Below are positions 15,361 through 22,908 of a stretch of 25,831 nt of DNA, piece by piece (the stretch's first letter is position 1; every line of letters starts with the position of its first letter). The position numbers were made by a program, and so were the translations under genes. The stretch covers positions 230,422 to 256,252 of the forward strand of contig DGAQ01000073.1 of NCBI GenBank assembly GCA_002382445.1, read 5' to 3'. The stretch is from Porticoccaceae bacterium UBA4026 (GTDB lineage Bacteria > Pseudomonadota > Gammaproteobacteria > Pseudomonadales > Porticoccaceae). The notes beneath the pieces are model-generated. The model did not search any database. It saw only the letters and a list, made by a program, of their open reading frames with translations, and was not told the origin of the DNA.

Positions 15361-16590
15361 TTACAATTGATAATTATTTTTTAATTGCTGAAGAGTATCT
15401 GTTTGCCGCAATATCAGCTGTCGGCCAATGTCTGCCCCGCTAATGCCTGAATTGACGATATCGGAAATATCTAGTTCTTGAAGCGCTTGGGTCGCGACGC
15501 GAAGGTATGAGACTGAGGGGTAGTCGCGAGTTTCAAAGCCTGTACGACCTCTTGCGTCGGCAGTGCAGCAGGTTAAAAAGTCATCTAATTTTATCGAAGA
15601 CTTTATGGCGCCTACGGTTTTTAATAGGGTTAATAAGGTTGCCGGTGGTAATTCTAGTGCTTTGTGACAGAGCAGGTGAAATTCAGTAACAATCATCGCT
15701 AGCTGGCGATGTTCATTGGGGACCCTGAGCCGGTCACAAACCGCTTTTACCAAGGGCAGTCCTCTCGCTTCATGCCCCGAATGACTGGGCAAGATGTGGT
15801 CGGGGGTTATGCCTTTCCCTAAGTCATGAACCAATACGGCAAATCTAATAGCGGACTTGTCAGTCAGTATTGCTGCCTGCTGTAGTGCCATTAAAGTATG
15901 AATACCAGTATCAATTTCGGGGTGATAATCGGCTCTTTGAGCAACGCCAAAAAGACGGTCTACCTCGGGCAAAAGAACAGCTAGACCTCCGCAGTCGCGC
16001 AATGTCCTGATAAAGATGTCAGGTGATTTTTCACAAAGTGCGCGATCAATCTCTTTCCATACTCGCTCAGCAACTAAATGAGAGAGTTCTCCGCGATTAA
16101 CCATGGCCTTCATTAGCTCCTCAGTTTCGGGCGCTATAGTAAAACCTAAATGGTGGTATCGAGCTGCAAATCGGGCAACTCTAAGGACTCTTAGAGGGTC
16201 TTCAATAAAAGCACCAGACACATGGCGAAGTACTTTGCTGTTTAGGTCCTTGCGACCGCCGTAAGGGTCGATAATAGTGCCGTCGACATCTTCGGCCATG
16301 GCGTTGATGGTCAAATCACGTCGGATCAAGTCATCCTCTAGGCTGATGTCTGACGCGGTATGAAAAGTAAACCCTTGGTAGCCAACCCCTGATTTTCTCT
16401 CGGTTCGAGCCAAGGCGTATTCCTCGCCCGTGTCGGTATTAATAAACACCGGAAAGTCATTCCCTACAGGTTGATAACCGAGTTTTGTCATTTCTTTTGG
16501 CGAGCTACCAACCACCACCCAGTCGTTTTCACAACTGGGGTAGTTGAGTAATTTGTCGCGAACGGCACCGCCGACTCGGTAAATTTTCAT
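15361..16590 (-). CDS. cca: CCA-adding tRNA nucleotidyltransferase, with HD domain
   Basis: This 409-residue class II nucleotidyltransferase adds or repairs the CCA end of tRNAs. The N-terminal catalytic region has GGAVRD (7-12), ARTERKSG (61-68), RRDLTINAMA (90-99) and the tRNA-binding EDPLRVLRVARFAARY (130-145). The C-terminal HD phosphohydrolase motif is present (VHDLGKG, His255/Asp256), as in E. coli. Oddly, the metal-binding DxD (Asp21/Asp23 in E. coli) reads Glu21-Asn-Asp23. The start ATG 16590 gives the canonical MKIYRVGGAVRD; a TTG at 16602 would add four residues and is less likely. It heads a two-gene unit with the pteridine reductase-like gene. Confidence 0.95.
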   Translation of the reverse strand: MKIYRVGGAVRDKLLNYPSCENDWVVVGSSPKEMTKLGYQPVGNDFPVFINTDTGEEYALARTERKSGVGYQGFTFHTASDISLEDDLIRRDLTINAMAEDVDGTIIDPYGGRKDLNSKVLRHVSGAFIEDPLRVLRVARFAARYHHLGFTIAPETEELMKAMVNRGELSHLVAERVWKEIDRALCEKSPDIFIRTLRDCGGLAVLLPEVDRLFGVAQRADYHPEIDTGIHTLMALQQAAILTDKSAIRFAVLVHDLGKGITPDHILPSHSGHEARGLPLVKAVCDRLRVPNEHRQLAMIVTEFHLLCHKALELPPATLLTLLKTVGAIKSSIKLDDFLTCCTADARGRTGFETRDYPSVSYLRVATQALQELDISDIVNSGISGADIGRQLILRQTDTLQQLKNNYQL

Positions 16591-16674
16591 AAACAATTCC
16601 AAAGATTTAACGCATTGTAAGTGGCATGGGTTGGGAGCTCAATCGAAACTCTTCATTGGTTGATGTTCGACTTT

Positions 16675-16694
16675 CATTCTTAGGCCTAAGAATG
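16675..16694. promoter_or_regulatory. Perfect 20-bp palindrome in the cca upstream region
   Basis: CATTCTTAGG is followed immediately by its exact complement CCTAAGAATG, with no spacer. It lies about 85 bases before the cca start on the minus strand and about 145 bases before the small gene on the plus strand. Length, symmetry and location suggest a binding site for a dimeric regulator. The regulator is unknown, and the nearby promoter of the right-hand gene lies some 60 bases further on. Confidence 0.5.
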
Positions 16695-16751
16695 GTTGAA
16701 TAATCAAGCGGAAAAGACCGAATTATTAGTTTTGGAAAAGCTTTTTTAAGC

Positions 16752-16780
16752 TTGACGGAGCATCTTTTTAGGGTTATTTT
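16752..16780 (+). promoter_or_regulatory. Candidate promoter of the small acidic gene
   Basis: TTGACG (16752-16757) and TATTTT (16775-16780) are exactly 17 bases apart, about 55 bases before ATG 16838. The -35 box is one mismatch from consensus. The remainder of 16603-16837 holds the palindrome and no gene. Confidence 0.5.
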
Positions 16781-16837
16781 TCTCAAAATAGTTACCGGCG
16801 ATATTTTAGAGTTCAATTTTAGTTAGAGAATTGCTTT

Positions 16838-17050
16838 ATGAGTGATGAGTTAGACGATTTAGATGATCTAGAAAGCGCTGTAAACGGCAATGATGCTGAC
16901 GTTGTGATCTCTGAAAAAGAGGATTCTGTTAGCGGAAAGCAACGAGCGATTTTCGACTTAGACGCGAGACGTCGTGTGGAGTTGAAGCTCGAAGAGACTT
17001 GCATACGAAGACAGATAGAAGCGTACGATTTGGATGACGACTTTGATTAA
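16838..17050 (+). CDS. Small acidic protein, PA3496-family-like
   Basis: This 70-residue protein is highly acidic in the first 32 residues (DELDDLDDLES and a VVISEKED stretch), then has a basic helical segment DARRRVELKLEETCIRRQIEAYD and an acidic DLDDDFD tail. This layout resembles the small PA3496-family proteins of pseudomonads, sometimes described as putative envelope-integrity proteins; this is a recollection, not a search result, and the function is unknown. There is no signal peptide or membrane segment. A good promoter lies upstream, though the ribosome site is weak. It lies 109 bases before ccmA and may be transcribed separately. Confidence 0.65.
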   Translation: MSDELDDLDDLESAVNGNDADVVISEKEDSVSGKQRAIFDLDARRRVELKLEETCIRRQIEAYDLDDDFD

Positions 17051-17114
17051 ACCTGCGGTAATATAACTTAGACGTAATTATTTATTGTAAAGCCAACATA
17101 TTGACTCCTATTTT

Positions 17115-17123
17115 TGGCATAAT
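17115..17123 (+). promoter_or_regulatory. Candidate extended -10 promoter of the ccm operon
   Basis: TGGCATAAT offers a -10 box (CATAAT, 17118-17123) with the TGn extension, about 37 bases before the ccmA start. A TTGACT at 17101 is too close (11 bases) to act as its -35. Tentative. Confidence 0.35.
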
Positions 17124-17159
17124 ATCCCCCTGAAAATCAACTCGTATCGAGGCTTGTCG

Positions 17160-17801
17160 GTGGGAAATCCATCTCTTATAAAAATCGAAAATCTTCGCTT
17201 TGAACGTGACGACACTGCGGTGATTAGTTGTGACAATCTATACCTTGATGCTGGAGATATTCTACAGGTTGAGGGCCCAAACGGAAGCGGTAAAACGACG
17301 TTATTACGTTTGTTGACGACGGCATTGCAAGCTAGGGAGGGAACCATTCTGTATTGTGGTAAAAGCATCGCCGAATGCCGGTTTGAGTACCTGTCTGATA
17401 TTTTATTTATCGGACATCAGTCGGCGGTCAAGTTGACTCTAACCGCTGAAGAAAATTTGGATTGGATGGCGTCTTCTGGAATAGGTTCCTCCTCAGCTGT
17501 AAAAGCTCTGGAGTCTCTTGGCTTGGCCGGCTATACCGATATCCCTTGTTATAAACTGTCAGCTGGACAACAGCGCAGGGTAGCTTTGGCCAGACTTTTG
17601 ATTAGCGATGCGCGTATTTGGTATCTAGACGAGCCTTTTACCGCCATCGATCGAGATGGTGTGAGGTTGCTTGAGCGATGCATGAAAGATCATGTCAGTT
17701 CTGGCGGAGCAGTCGTGGTATCTACTCATCAGGATTTAGACTTACAGGGCGTCCGCCATTATCCGATGCTTGGTGAATCCTTGTTGAGAGCCTATTCATG
17801 A
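17160..17801 (+). CDS. ccmA: Cytochrome c maturation heme exporter, ATP-binding subunit
   Basis: This 213-residue ABC ATPase works with CcmB, CcmC and CcmD to release the holo-CcmE heme chaperone in System I cytochrome c biogenesis. Walker A is GPNGSGKT (39-46), the signature motif LSAGQQRRVALARL (133-146) and Walker B IWYLDEP (153-159). The LSAGQQRR form is typical of CcmA. I chose GTG 17160 as the start, since GAGG (17149-17152) lies seven bases before it, whereas the upstream TTG 17154 sits directly against that motif. Its stop overlaps the ccmB start by four bases (ATGA). First gene of a complete ccmABCDEFGHI operon. Confidence 0.95.
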   Translation: MGNPSLIKIENLRFERDDTAVISCDNLYLDAGDILQVEGPNGSGKTTLLRLLTTALQAREGTILYCGKSIAECRFEYLSDILFIGHQSAVKLTLTAEENLDWMASSGIGSSSAVKALESLGLAGYTDIPCYKLSAGQQRRVALARLLISDARIWYLDEPFTAIDRDGVRLLERCMKDHVSSGGAVVVSTHQDLDLQGVRHYPMLGESLLRAYS

Positions 17802-18481
17802 GAAGCAGCGCTAGCAATGGTTTTTGTGCCTATCTTCGGAGAGATCTGAGACTGTCTCATCGTCGACTTGGAGAGGCAGCGAGCCCGTTGATTTTCTTTA
17901 TTATGGTCTCAACCTTGGTGCCCTTAGGCATAACACCCGATCCAGCGAGTTTAGCATTAGTGGCGTCGGGTATCATTTGGGTGTTGGCGCTGTTGGCCAC
18001 AATGCTGTCTGCTAATGACTTATTTGCGGGGGATTACCAAGATGGCTCCCTTGAGCAATTACTCATTAGCCCACAGGTTTTGGTTATGCCCGTTTTGGGT
18101 AAGGTCACTGCGCATTGGTTGGTGACTGGTCTGCCATTAACGATCGTATCTCCTTTGCTTGGGTTAATGTTGTCTCTGCCTGAGGCTGGCTACTTACCCA
18201 TGATGGCGAGCTTAGCCCTAGGTACGGCTTGTCTTAGTTTGTTGGGTGCGGTAGGTGCAGCATTGACCGTATCTCTGCAAAAAGGTGGCATGATGTTGGC
18301 GCTTGTGGTAATGCCGTTATATATGCCGGTTATTATATTTGGTGGAGCGACGGTTCAATTCGGCATTGACGGCCTTGCGTGGACTGGTCCTTTGGCGATC
18401 CTTGGTGCGATGCTGGCAGCTGCCATTGCGCTTTGCCCGCTGGCTATTGCCGGTGTACTTCGATTAACGAGTATTAACTAG
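17798..18481 (+). CDS. ccmB: Cytochrome c maturation heme exporter, membrane subunit
   Basis: This 227-residue, very hydrophobic protein is the membrane partner of CcmA, with about six transmembrane segments (first around 29-47; the others spread to the C-terminus). Family features include the N-terminal FCAYLRRDLRLSHRR, LFAGDYQDGSLEQLLISP (about 72-89), LGTACLSLLGAVGAALT and the LVVMPLYMPVIIFG segment. It starts within the ccmA stop (ATGA), which points to translational coupling. The ccmC gene follows after 17 bases, the only real gap in the operon. Confidence 0.95.
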   Translation: MRSSASNGFCAYLRRDLRLSHRRLGEAASPLIFFIMVSTLVPLGITPDPASLALVASGIIWVLALLATMLSANDLFAGDYQDGSLEQLLISPQVLVMPVLGKVTAHWLVTGLPLTIVSPLLGLMLSLPEAGYLPMMASLALGTACLSLLGAVGAALTVSLQKGGMMLALVVMPLYMPVIIFGGATVQFGIDGLAWTGPLAILGAMLAAAIALCPLAIAGVLRLTSIN

Positions 18482-18498
18482 ATGTTGAGTAGCAATCT

Positions 18499-19266
18499 AT
18501 GAATTGGACATGGTTTTATCGTCTTGGCTCTCCGTTGTGGTTTTATCAGACGACCACTCGATGGTTGCCTTGGTTGAGTTTATTGGCGATTGTATTATTA
18601 TCCACAGGTTTGATTTGGGGCTTAGGGTTTGCGCCTCAGGATGCGAAGCAAGGGAATAGTTTCAGGATAATATACCTGCATGTTCCTACTTCCTTTTTAG
18701 CGCTGGCTGGCTATTTTTTAATGGCTGCTGCCGGCGCGATCGGGCTTATTTGGAAAATGAAATTATCTTATATGATAATGAAGTCGGCGGCGCCAATCGG
18801 TGCAGCCTTGACTTTTTTGGCGTTATTTACTGGTGCAGTCTGGGGTAAGCCTACCTGGGGAAGTTACTGGGTATGGGATGCTCGAATTACCTCGATGCTA
18901 ATCCTACTATTTCTATATTTTGGTGTGTTAGCCCTACAATATGCTTTCCATAATGAGGAGGCGGGCAACAAGGCTAGCGCTGTATTGGCTCTGGTTGGAA
19001 CGGTAAATATCCCTATTATTTATAAGTCTGTTGATTGGTGGTATACCTTGCATCAGCCCTCAACTATTAAATTAACCTCTGCGCCAAGTATGCACCCTGA
19101 TATGTTTCAGCCGTTATTGGTAATGATCCTAGGTTTTTATTGTTTTTACGTTGTCGCTCTGTGTCTTTTTACGCGAGTAGAAATACTTCGGAGGGAGCGC
19201 AAGACGACTTGGGTTGGTGAGTTGGCGGCCCGGTCCAGCTATGAAGTTGAGAGTGATAAAAAATGA
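18499..19266 (+). CDS. ccmC: Heme handling protein CcmC
   Basis: This 255-residue six-helix membrane protein loads periplasmic heme onto CcmE. The tryptophan-rich WWD motif is WGKPTWGSYWVWDARIT (115-131), and the two heme-ligating histidines are in place: His61 (YLHVPTS) and His185 (TLHQPST), close to His60 and His184 in E. coli. The N-terminal NWTWFYRLGSPLWFYQ is also typical. Start ATG 18499; its ribosome site is weak. The end overlaps ccmD by four bases (ATGA). Confidence 0.96.
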   Translation: MNWTWFYRLGSPLWFYQTTTRWLPWLSLLAIVLLSTGLIWGLGFAPQDAKQGNSFRIIYLHVPTSFLALAGYFLMAAAGAIGLIWKMKLSYMIMKSAAPIGAALTFLALFTGAVWGKPTWGSYWVWDARITSMLILLFLYFGVLALQYAFHNEEAGNKASAVLALVGTVNIPIIYKSVDWWYTLHQPSTIKLTSAPSMHPDMFQPLLVMILGFYCFYVVALCLFTRVEILRRERKTTWVGELAARSSYEVESDKK

Positions 19267-19469
19267 AATTTCAGTTTCAAGACCTTAGTCAGATGCTAAC
19301 TATGGACGGTCATGGTGTCTATGTTTGGTCAGCCGTGATAGTTACTTTGATTATTATAATAGGATTGATTGTTCGGCCCCTATTGCAGCATAAGGTCGCT
19401 CTTAATCAAATCGCTCAAGACTTGGCACGTGAAAAATTGCGTAAAGAGGTAGCTGGAGAAAGCAATTAA
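19263..19469 (+). CDS. ccmD: Heme exporter protein CcmD
   Basis: This 68-residue protein has one transmembrane helix (about 21-40, VWSAVIVTLIIIIGLIVRPL), preceded by the typical MDGHGVYVWSA and followed by a positively charged, helical cytoplasmic tail. CcmD is a small partner of CcmABC required for releasing heme-loaded CcmE. It starts in the ccmC stop and overlaps the ccmE start by one base (TAATG). The family is weakly conserved, but position and layout are decisive. Confidence 0.93.
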   Translation: MKFQFQDLSQMLTMDGHGVYVWSAVIVTLIIIIGLIVRPLLQHKVALNQIAQDLAREKLRKEVAGESN

Positions 19470-19927
19470 TGAACAGTTTACGAAAGCAACGTTTACAGGT
19501 GGTTTTACTCATTATGCTAGCAGGCGTGTTGGCTAGTGGATTAATTATTTACATGCTTGGACAGAATGCCAACTATTTTTATACTCCTTCCCAAATTGCT
19601 CAAGGCGAGGCCCCGCAAGGTGTTTTTTTACGTGCTGGAGGGATGGTGGTAGAGGGTAGTCTGTTAAGAGATCCGGATTCTCTAGCTGTAGAGTTTAGAG
19701 TGACGGATGGAAACGCTGTTCTGGTGATCCAGTACAGGGGTATCTTGCCTGACCTTTTCGATGAGGGTGAGGCCGCTATCGCGGCAGGAAAAGTAGATCA
19801 AAATTTGGTTTTACAGGCGACCGAAGTGTTGGCTAAGCACGATGAAAACTATATGCCTCCTGAGGTGGCAGAGTCAATGAGTGAGGCTTATCTTAATAAG
19901 AGAAAAGCTGAGGGGTACAGTCGATGA
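19469..19927 (+). CDS. ccmE: Periplasmic heme chaperone CcmE
   Basis: This 152-residue protein is anchored by one N-terminal helix (about 10-30) and has a periplasmic OB-fold beta-barrel domain. It binds heme covalently through a histidine, here His124 in AKHDENYMPPEV (family motif HDExYxP; His130 in E. coli), with Tyr128 nearby as the axial ligand. YFYTPSQI and RAGGMVVEGSLLRDPDS are further family landmarks. The ATG overlaps the ccmD stop; the stop overlaps the ccmF start (ATGA). Confidence 0.96.
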   Translation: MNSLRKQRLQVVLLIMLAGVLASGLIIYMLGQNANYFYTPSQIAQGEAPQGVFLRAGGMVVEGSLLRDPDSLAVEFRVTDGNAVLVIQYRGILPDLFDEGEAAIAAGKVDQNLVLQATEVLAKHDENYMPPEVAESMSEAYLNKRKAEGYSR

Positions 19928-21909
19928 CTGTTGAATTAGGTCATATCGCTTTAATTGTGGCACTTTGCTTGGCCATTATCCAGGCGGTTATCCCCATGAT
20001 TGGATCCTTTTCCGGTCATACAAGTTGGATGCGTCTTGGTCATTCTATGGCTGTTGGACAGTTTGTGTTTGTCGCTTTGTCTTTTGCCTGTCTCTCGGCT
20101 GCATTTGTTCAAGATGACTTCTCTGTGGCTTATGTAGCCAACAACTCAAATACATTATTACCACTGCATTTTAAGCTAAGTGCAGTGTGGGGGGCCCATG
20201 AGGGGTCTCTCTTGTTGTGGTCGCTCATACTATCTGGGTGGTCGGCTGCCGTAGCGCTCTGCAGCGGCAAACTACCCTTGGTTTTGTCAGCTAGAGTACT
20301 GTCTGTGTTGGGCGCAATTTCAGTCGGCTTTGCATTGTTCACATTACTAACTTCCAATCCTTTTGATCGGATTTTACCTGTATCTCCGATTGAGGGGAGC
20401 GATCTAAATCCTTTGTTACAGGACTTTGGTTTGATTGTTCATCCGCCCATGCTTTACATGGGTTATGTTGGGTTTTCGGTACCCTTTGCCTTTGCAATTG
20501 CCGCCCTTATTGGCGGTCAATTCGACAGTGCTTGGGCGCGTTGGTCAAGGCCTTGGATAAATGTCTCGTGGGTCTTTCTAACTATCGGCATAAGTCTCGG
20601 CAGTTGGTGGGCTTATTATGAGTTGGGTTGGGGTGGTTGGTGGTTTTGGGATCCCGTGGAAAACGCCTCATTTATGCCGTGGCTGGCAGGCACAGCGTTA
20701 ATGCACAGTATCTCAGCCAGTGAGAAGCGAGGAGTGTTTCGCAGTTGGACATTGTTGCTGGCGATCTTAACTTTCTCATTAAGCCTATTAGGGACTTTTT
20801 TAGTGCGATCAGGCGTTCTCACCTCGGTCCATGCGTTTGCCAGCGATCCAGAACGCGGGGTTTTTATACTCTTATTTTTGGGAATCGTGGTGGGTGCGTC
20901 GCTGTTGTTATTCGCCTTGCGCGGACCGACCATGCGGTCAGCAACTACCTATAGCGGATGGTCTCGTGAGACGATGTTACTAATTAACAATGTTTTTTTG
21001 GTCAGCGCGATGGCAATGATCCTTATTGGAACGCTTTACCCCTTACTTGCCGACGTCTTGGGTATGGGTAAAATTTCTGTAGGCCCTCCGTACTTTAACT
21101 TTTTCTTTGTCCCGCTGATGTCAGGACTGATGGTTTGCCTTGGTTTCGCAGGGTTTACACGTTGGAAAAATACTGAGGGTAGAGCCCTATTAAAGAAAGG
21201 AGTGCTTCCGTTGACCATTAGCTCGGTAATGGCCTTGGTGCTACCCCTATTTATGGTGGATAAATTGACCTGGTCAAATTATTCGCTGACTGCTGTTGTG
21301 ACGCTAATGCTGGTGTTGTGGGTTGTGACCATGAGCTTAGAAGACCTTTGGCTGAAGTGTAGGGGCAAGCTGTCATCACTAAGCAGCCTGTCTGGTAGTT
21401 ACTGGGGAATGCTCGTTGCTCATATAGGCTTGGCAGTTTGCGCTCTCGGCGTTGGATTAAGCACGGCTTATGACGTACAAAAAGATTTGCGCATGGTACC
21501 TGGAGATATGACCGAATTAGGGGGTTACGAATTTCAATTTATTGAGGTTAAGCCTATCGAGGGTCCAAATTTCATTGCCTATAGAGCCGATGTAGATGTG
21601 AGATCTGGCGGCGAGTTCATTGTTAGGCTGTCGCCGGAGAAACGTAATTATAAATCCGGTGGGCAGGTCATGACCGAAGCCGATATTGATGGCCAACTCC
21701 ATCGTGATCTCTATGTTTCTCTGGGTGAGCCACTTGGGGATCAGGCTTGGGCTATTAGATTTCAGGTCAAACCCTATGTGCGTTGTATCTGGTTGGGTAG
21801 CTTATTAATGGGTCTGGGTGGTTTGTTAGCCGCTTTTGATAAGCGCTATCGTCGGCGTCGCCAGCGAAAAATTGTCAATTCAAGCAATGAGGGGCTGGCC
21901 TTTGAATAG
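19924..21909 (+). CDS. ccmF: Heme lyase subunit CcmF
   Basis: This 661-residue polytopic membrane protein is the core of the cytochrome c heme ligation complex with CcmH and CcmI. The WWD domain (WGGWWFWDPVENASFMPWL, 236-254) binds heme delivered by CcmE, and conserved histidines are present at His173 (HPPMLYMG) and His261. About 13-15 transmembrane segments are expected; the N-terminus begins ELGHIALIVALCLA. The large periplasmic loop lies around 520-620, and a last helix is followed by a basic cytoplasmic tail (RYRRRRQRK). It overlaps ccmE by four bases and ccmG by eight (TTG start). Confidence 0.97.
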   Translation: MTVELGHIALIVALCLAIIQAVIPMIGSFSGHTSWMRLGHSMAVGQFVFVALSFACLSAAFVQDDFSVAYVANNSNTLLPLHFKLSAVWGAHEGSLLLWSLILSGWSAAVALCSGKLPLVLSARVLSVLGAISVGFALFTLLTSNPFDRILPVSPIEGSDLNPLLQDFGLIVHPPMLYMGYVGFSVPFAFAIAALIGGQFDSAWARWSRPWINVSWVFLTIGISLGSWWAYYELGWGGWWFWDPVENASFMPWLAGTALMHSISASEKRGVFRSWTLLLAILTFSLSLLGTFLVRSGVLTSVHAFASDPERGVFILLFLGIVVGASLLLFALRGPTMRSATTYSGWSRETMLLINNVFLVSAMAMILIGTLYPLLADVLGMGKISVGPPYFNFFFVPLMSGLMVCLGFAGFTRWKNTEGRALLKKGVLPLTISSVMALVLPLFMVDKLTWSNYSLTAVVTLMLVLWVVTMSLEDLWLKCRGKLSSLSSLSGSYWGMLVAHIGLAVCALGVGLSTAYDVQKDLRMVPGDMTELGGYEFQFIEVKPIEGPNFIAYRADVDVRSGGEFIVRLSPEKRNYKSGGQVMTEADIDGQLHRDLYVSLGEPLGDQAWAIRFQVKPYVRCIWLGSLLMGLGGLLAAFDKRYRRRRQRKIVNSSNEGLAFE

Positions 21910-22438
21910 GATCGCGTTATTTTTACCCCTTGCCTTGTTCGCGGTGTTGACTGTGGTGTTGTTACTAGGACTTGATAAAGACCCGGCAGAGTTGCCTTCA
22001 GCCTTAGTTGGTGAGCCCTTTCCTATTTTTAGTCTTCCGTCGTTACATGATGCAAATCAAATGTTAGCCGAGCAAGATATTTTGGGCGATGTTGTTTTGG
22101 TGAATGTCTGGGCAACCTGGTGTTTTGCCTGCCGTATCGAGCATGCAATGTTAAACCAACTGGCTGAACAGGGGGTTAAGGTGATTGGATTGAATTACAA
22201 AGATAACCGAGAGGCGGCCATTGATTGGCTGAGAAAGAGAGGTGATCCCTATGCTTTTTCAATTTTTGATGAGCGGGGGGGATTGGGCATTGATCTTGGC
22301 GTCTACGGGGCTCCAGAAACTTATCTATTAGATGCCACCGGTACTATTCGTCATCGTCGCGTGGGCGTGGTTGACGATCGGGTTTGGAATAGTGAGTTCC
22401 GTGACTTATACGCTCAATTAGTGAGTAACAAAAGATGA
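21902..22438 (+). CDS. ccmG: Thiol:disulfide interchange protein CcmG (DsbE)
   Basis: This 178-residue membrane-anchored periplasmic thioredoxin-like protein supplies reductant to the CXXCH cysteines of apocytochrome c, through CcmH. One N-terminal helix (about 5-23) precedes the thioredoxin fold with WCFAC (active-site Cys74 and Cys77), LNYKDNREAAIDWL (98-111) and the cis-proline GAPET (136-140). The family form is usually WCPTC, so Phe replaces Pro. I start at TTG 21902: GAGGGG (21889-21894) is seven bases upstream and the N-terminus MNRIALFLPL aligns with E. coli MKRKVLLIPL. ATG 21887 (five residues longer) is the alternative and lacks a ribosome site. The ATGA overlap leads into ccmH. Confidence 0.9.
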   Translation: MNRIALFLPLALFAVLTVVLLLGLDKDPAELPSALVGEPFPIFSLPSLHDANQMLAEQDILGDVVLVNVWATWCFACRIEHAMLNQLAEQGVKVIGLNYKDNREAAIDWLRKRGDPYAFSIFDERGGLGIDLGVYGAPETYLLDATGTIRHRRVGVVDDRVWNSEFRDLYAQLVSNKR

Positions 22439-22908
22439 GGCTTCGCTTGCCTATTGGGTTTATCCTGCTACTTGCGGCGACGGCACTCTTGGGTAGTGAA
22501 AATTTAGTTCAATTCTCCGATGAATCTCTAAGAGCCCGCTATCAGGTATTGATAACAGAGCTGCGTTGCCCCAAGTGCCAGAATCAAAATCTTGCGGATT
22601 CAGATTCACCCATTTCCGGGGATTTACGGGAAGAAGTCCAGCGTATGCTGGAACAACAGCTGACTGATAGTGAAATTAAAGATTACCTTACATCGCGTTA
22701 CTCGGAATTTATTTTATACCGGCCTGACGTCAATAAAACAACTTATCTGTTGTGGGGCTCGCCTGTTGTTATTCTCCTGATTGGCCTTATAGCTGCGCTG
22801 CGCCTTAGTAGACGAAATACAGCACAGGTTGTTTGTTCCGGTAGAACTGAGATTGATCACGAAACCCGTTTAGCTGAACTTCTTAAGTCAGGAGAAGATG
22901 ATAAGTGA
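22435..22908 (+). CDS. ccmH: Cytochrome c maturation protein CcmH
   Basis: This 157-residue protein reduces and presents apocytochrome c to CcmF. A signal sequence/helix (1-20) is followed by the redox motif LRCPKCQNQNLADS (43-56, Cys45 and Cys48), the DLREEVQRMLEQQLTDSEIKDYLTSRYSEFILYRP helical domain, and a second transmembrane segment (about 104-123). In E. coli CcmH has a CcmI-like domain fused; here the two are separate as in Pseudomonas. The gene starts within the ccmG stop and overlaps ccmI (GTGA). The tail beyond the second helix (residues 126-157) is variable in the family. Confidence 0.95.
   Translation: MRLRLPIGFILLLAATALLGSENLVQFSDESLRARYQVLITELRCPKCQNQNLADSDSPISGDLREEVQRMLEQQLTDSEIKDYLTSRYSEFILYRPDVNKTTYLLWGSPVVILLIGLIAALRLSRRNTAQVVCSGRTEIDHETRLAELLKSGEDDK

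Noticed and set aside
16607..16816. 69-codon minus-strand frame between cca and the small acidic gene
   Set aside because: It runs through the 20-bp palindrome and the predicted promoter, and its protein resembles nothing; more likely intergenic.
20616..20933. 105-codon minus-strand frame within ccmF
   Set aside because: Antisense to the conserved WWD region of ccmF, with no family features.
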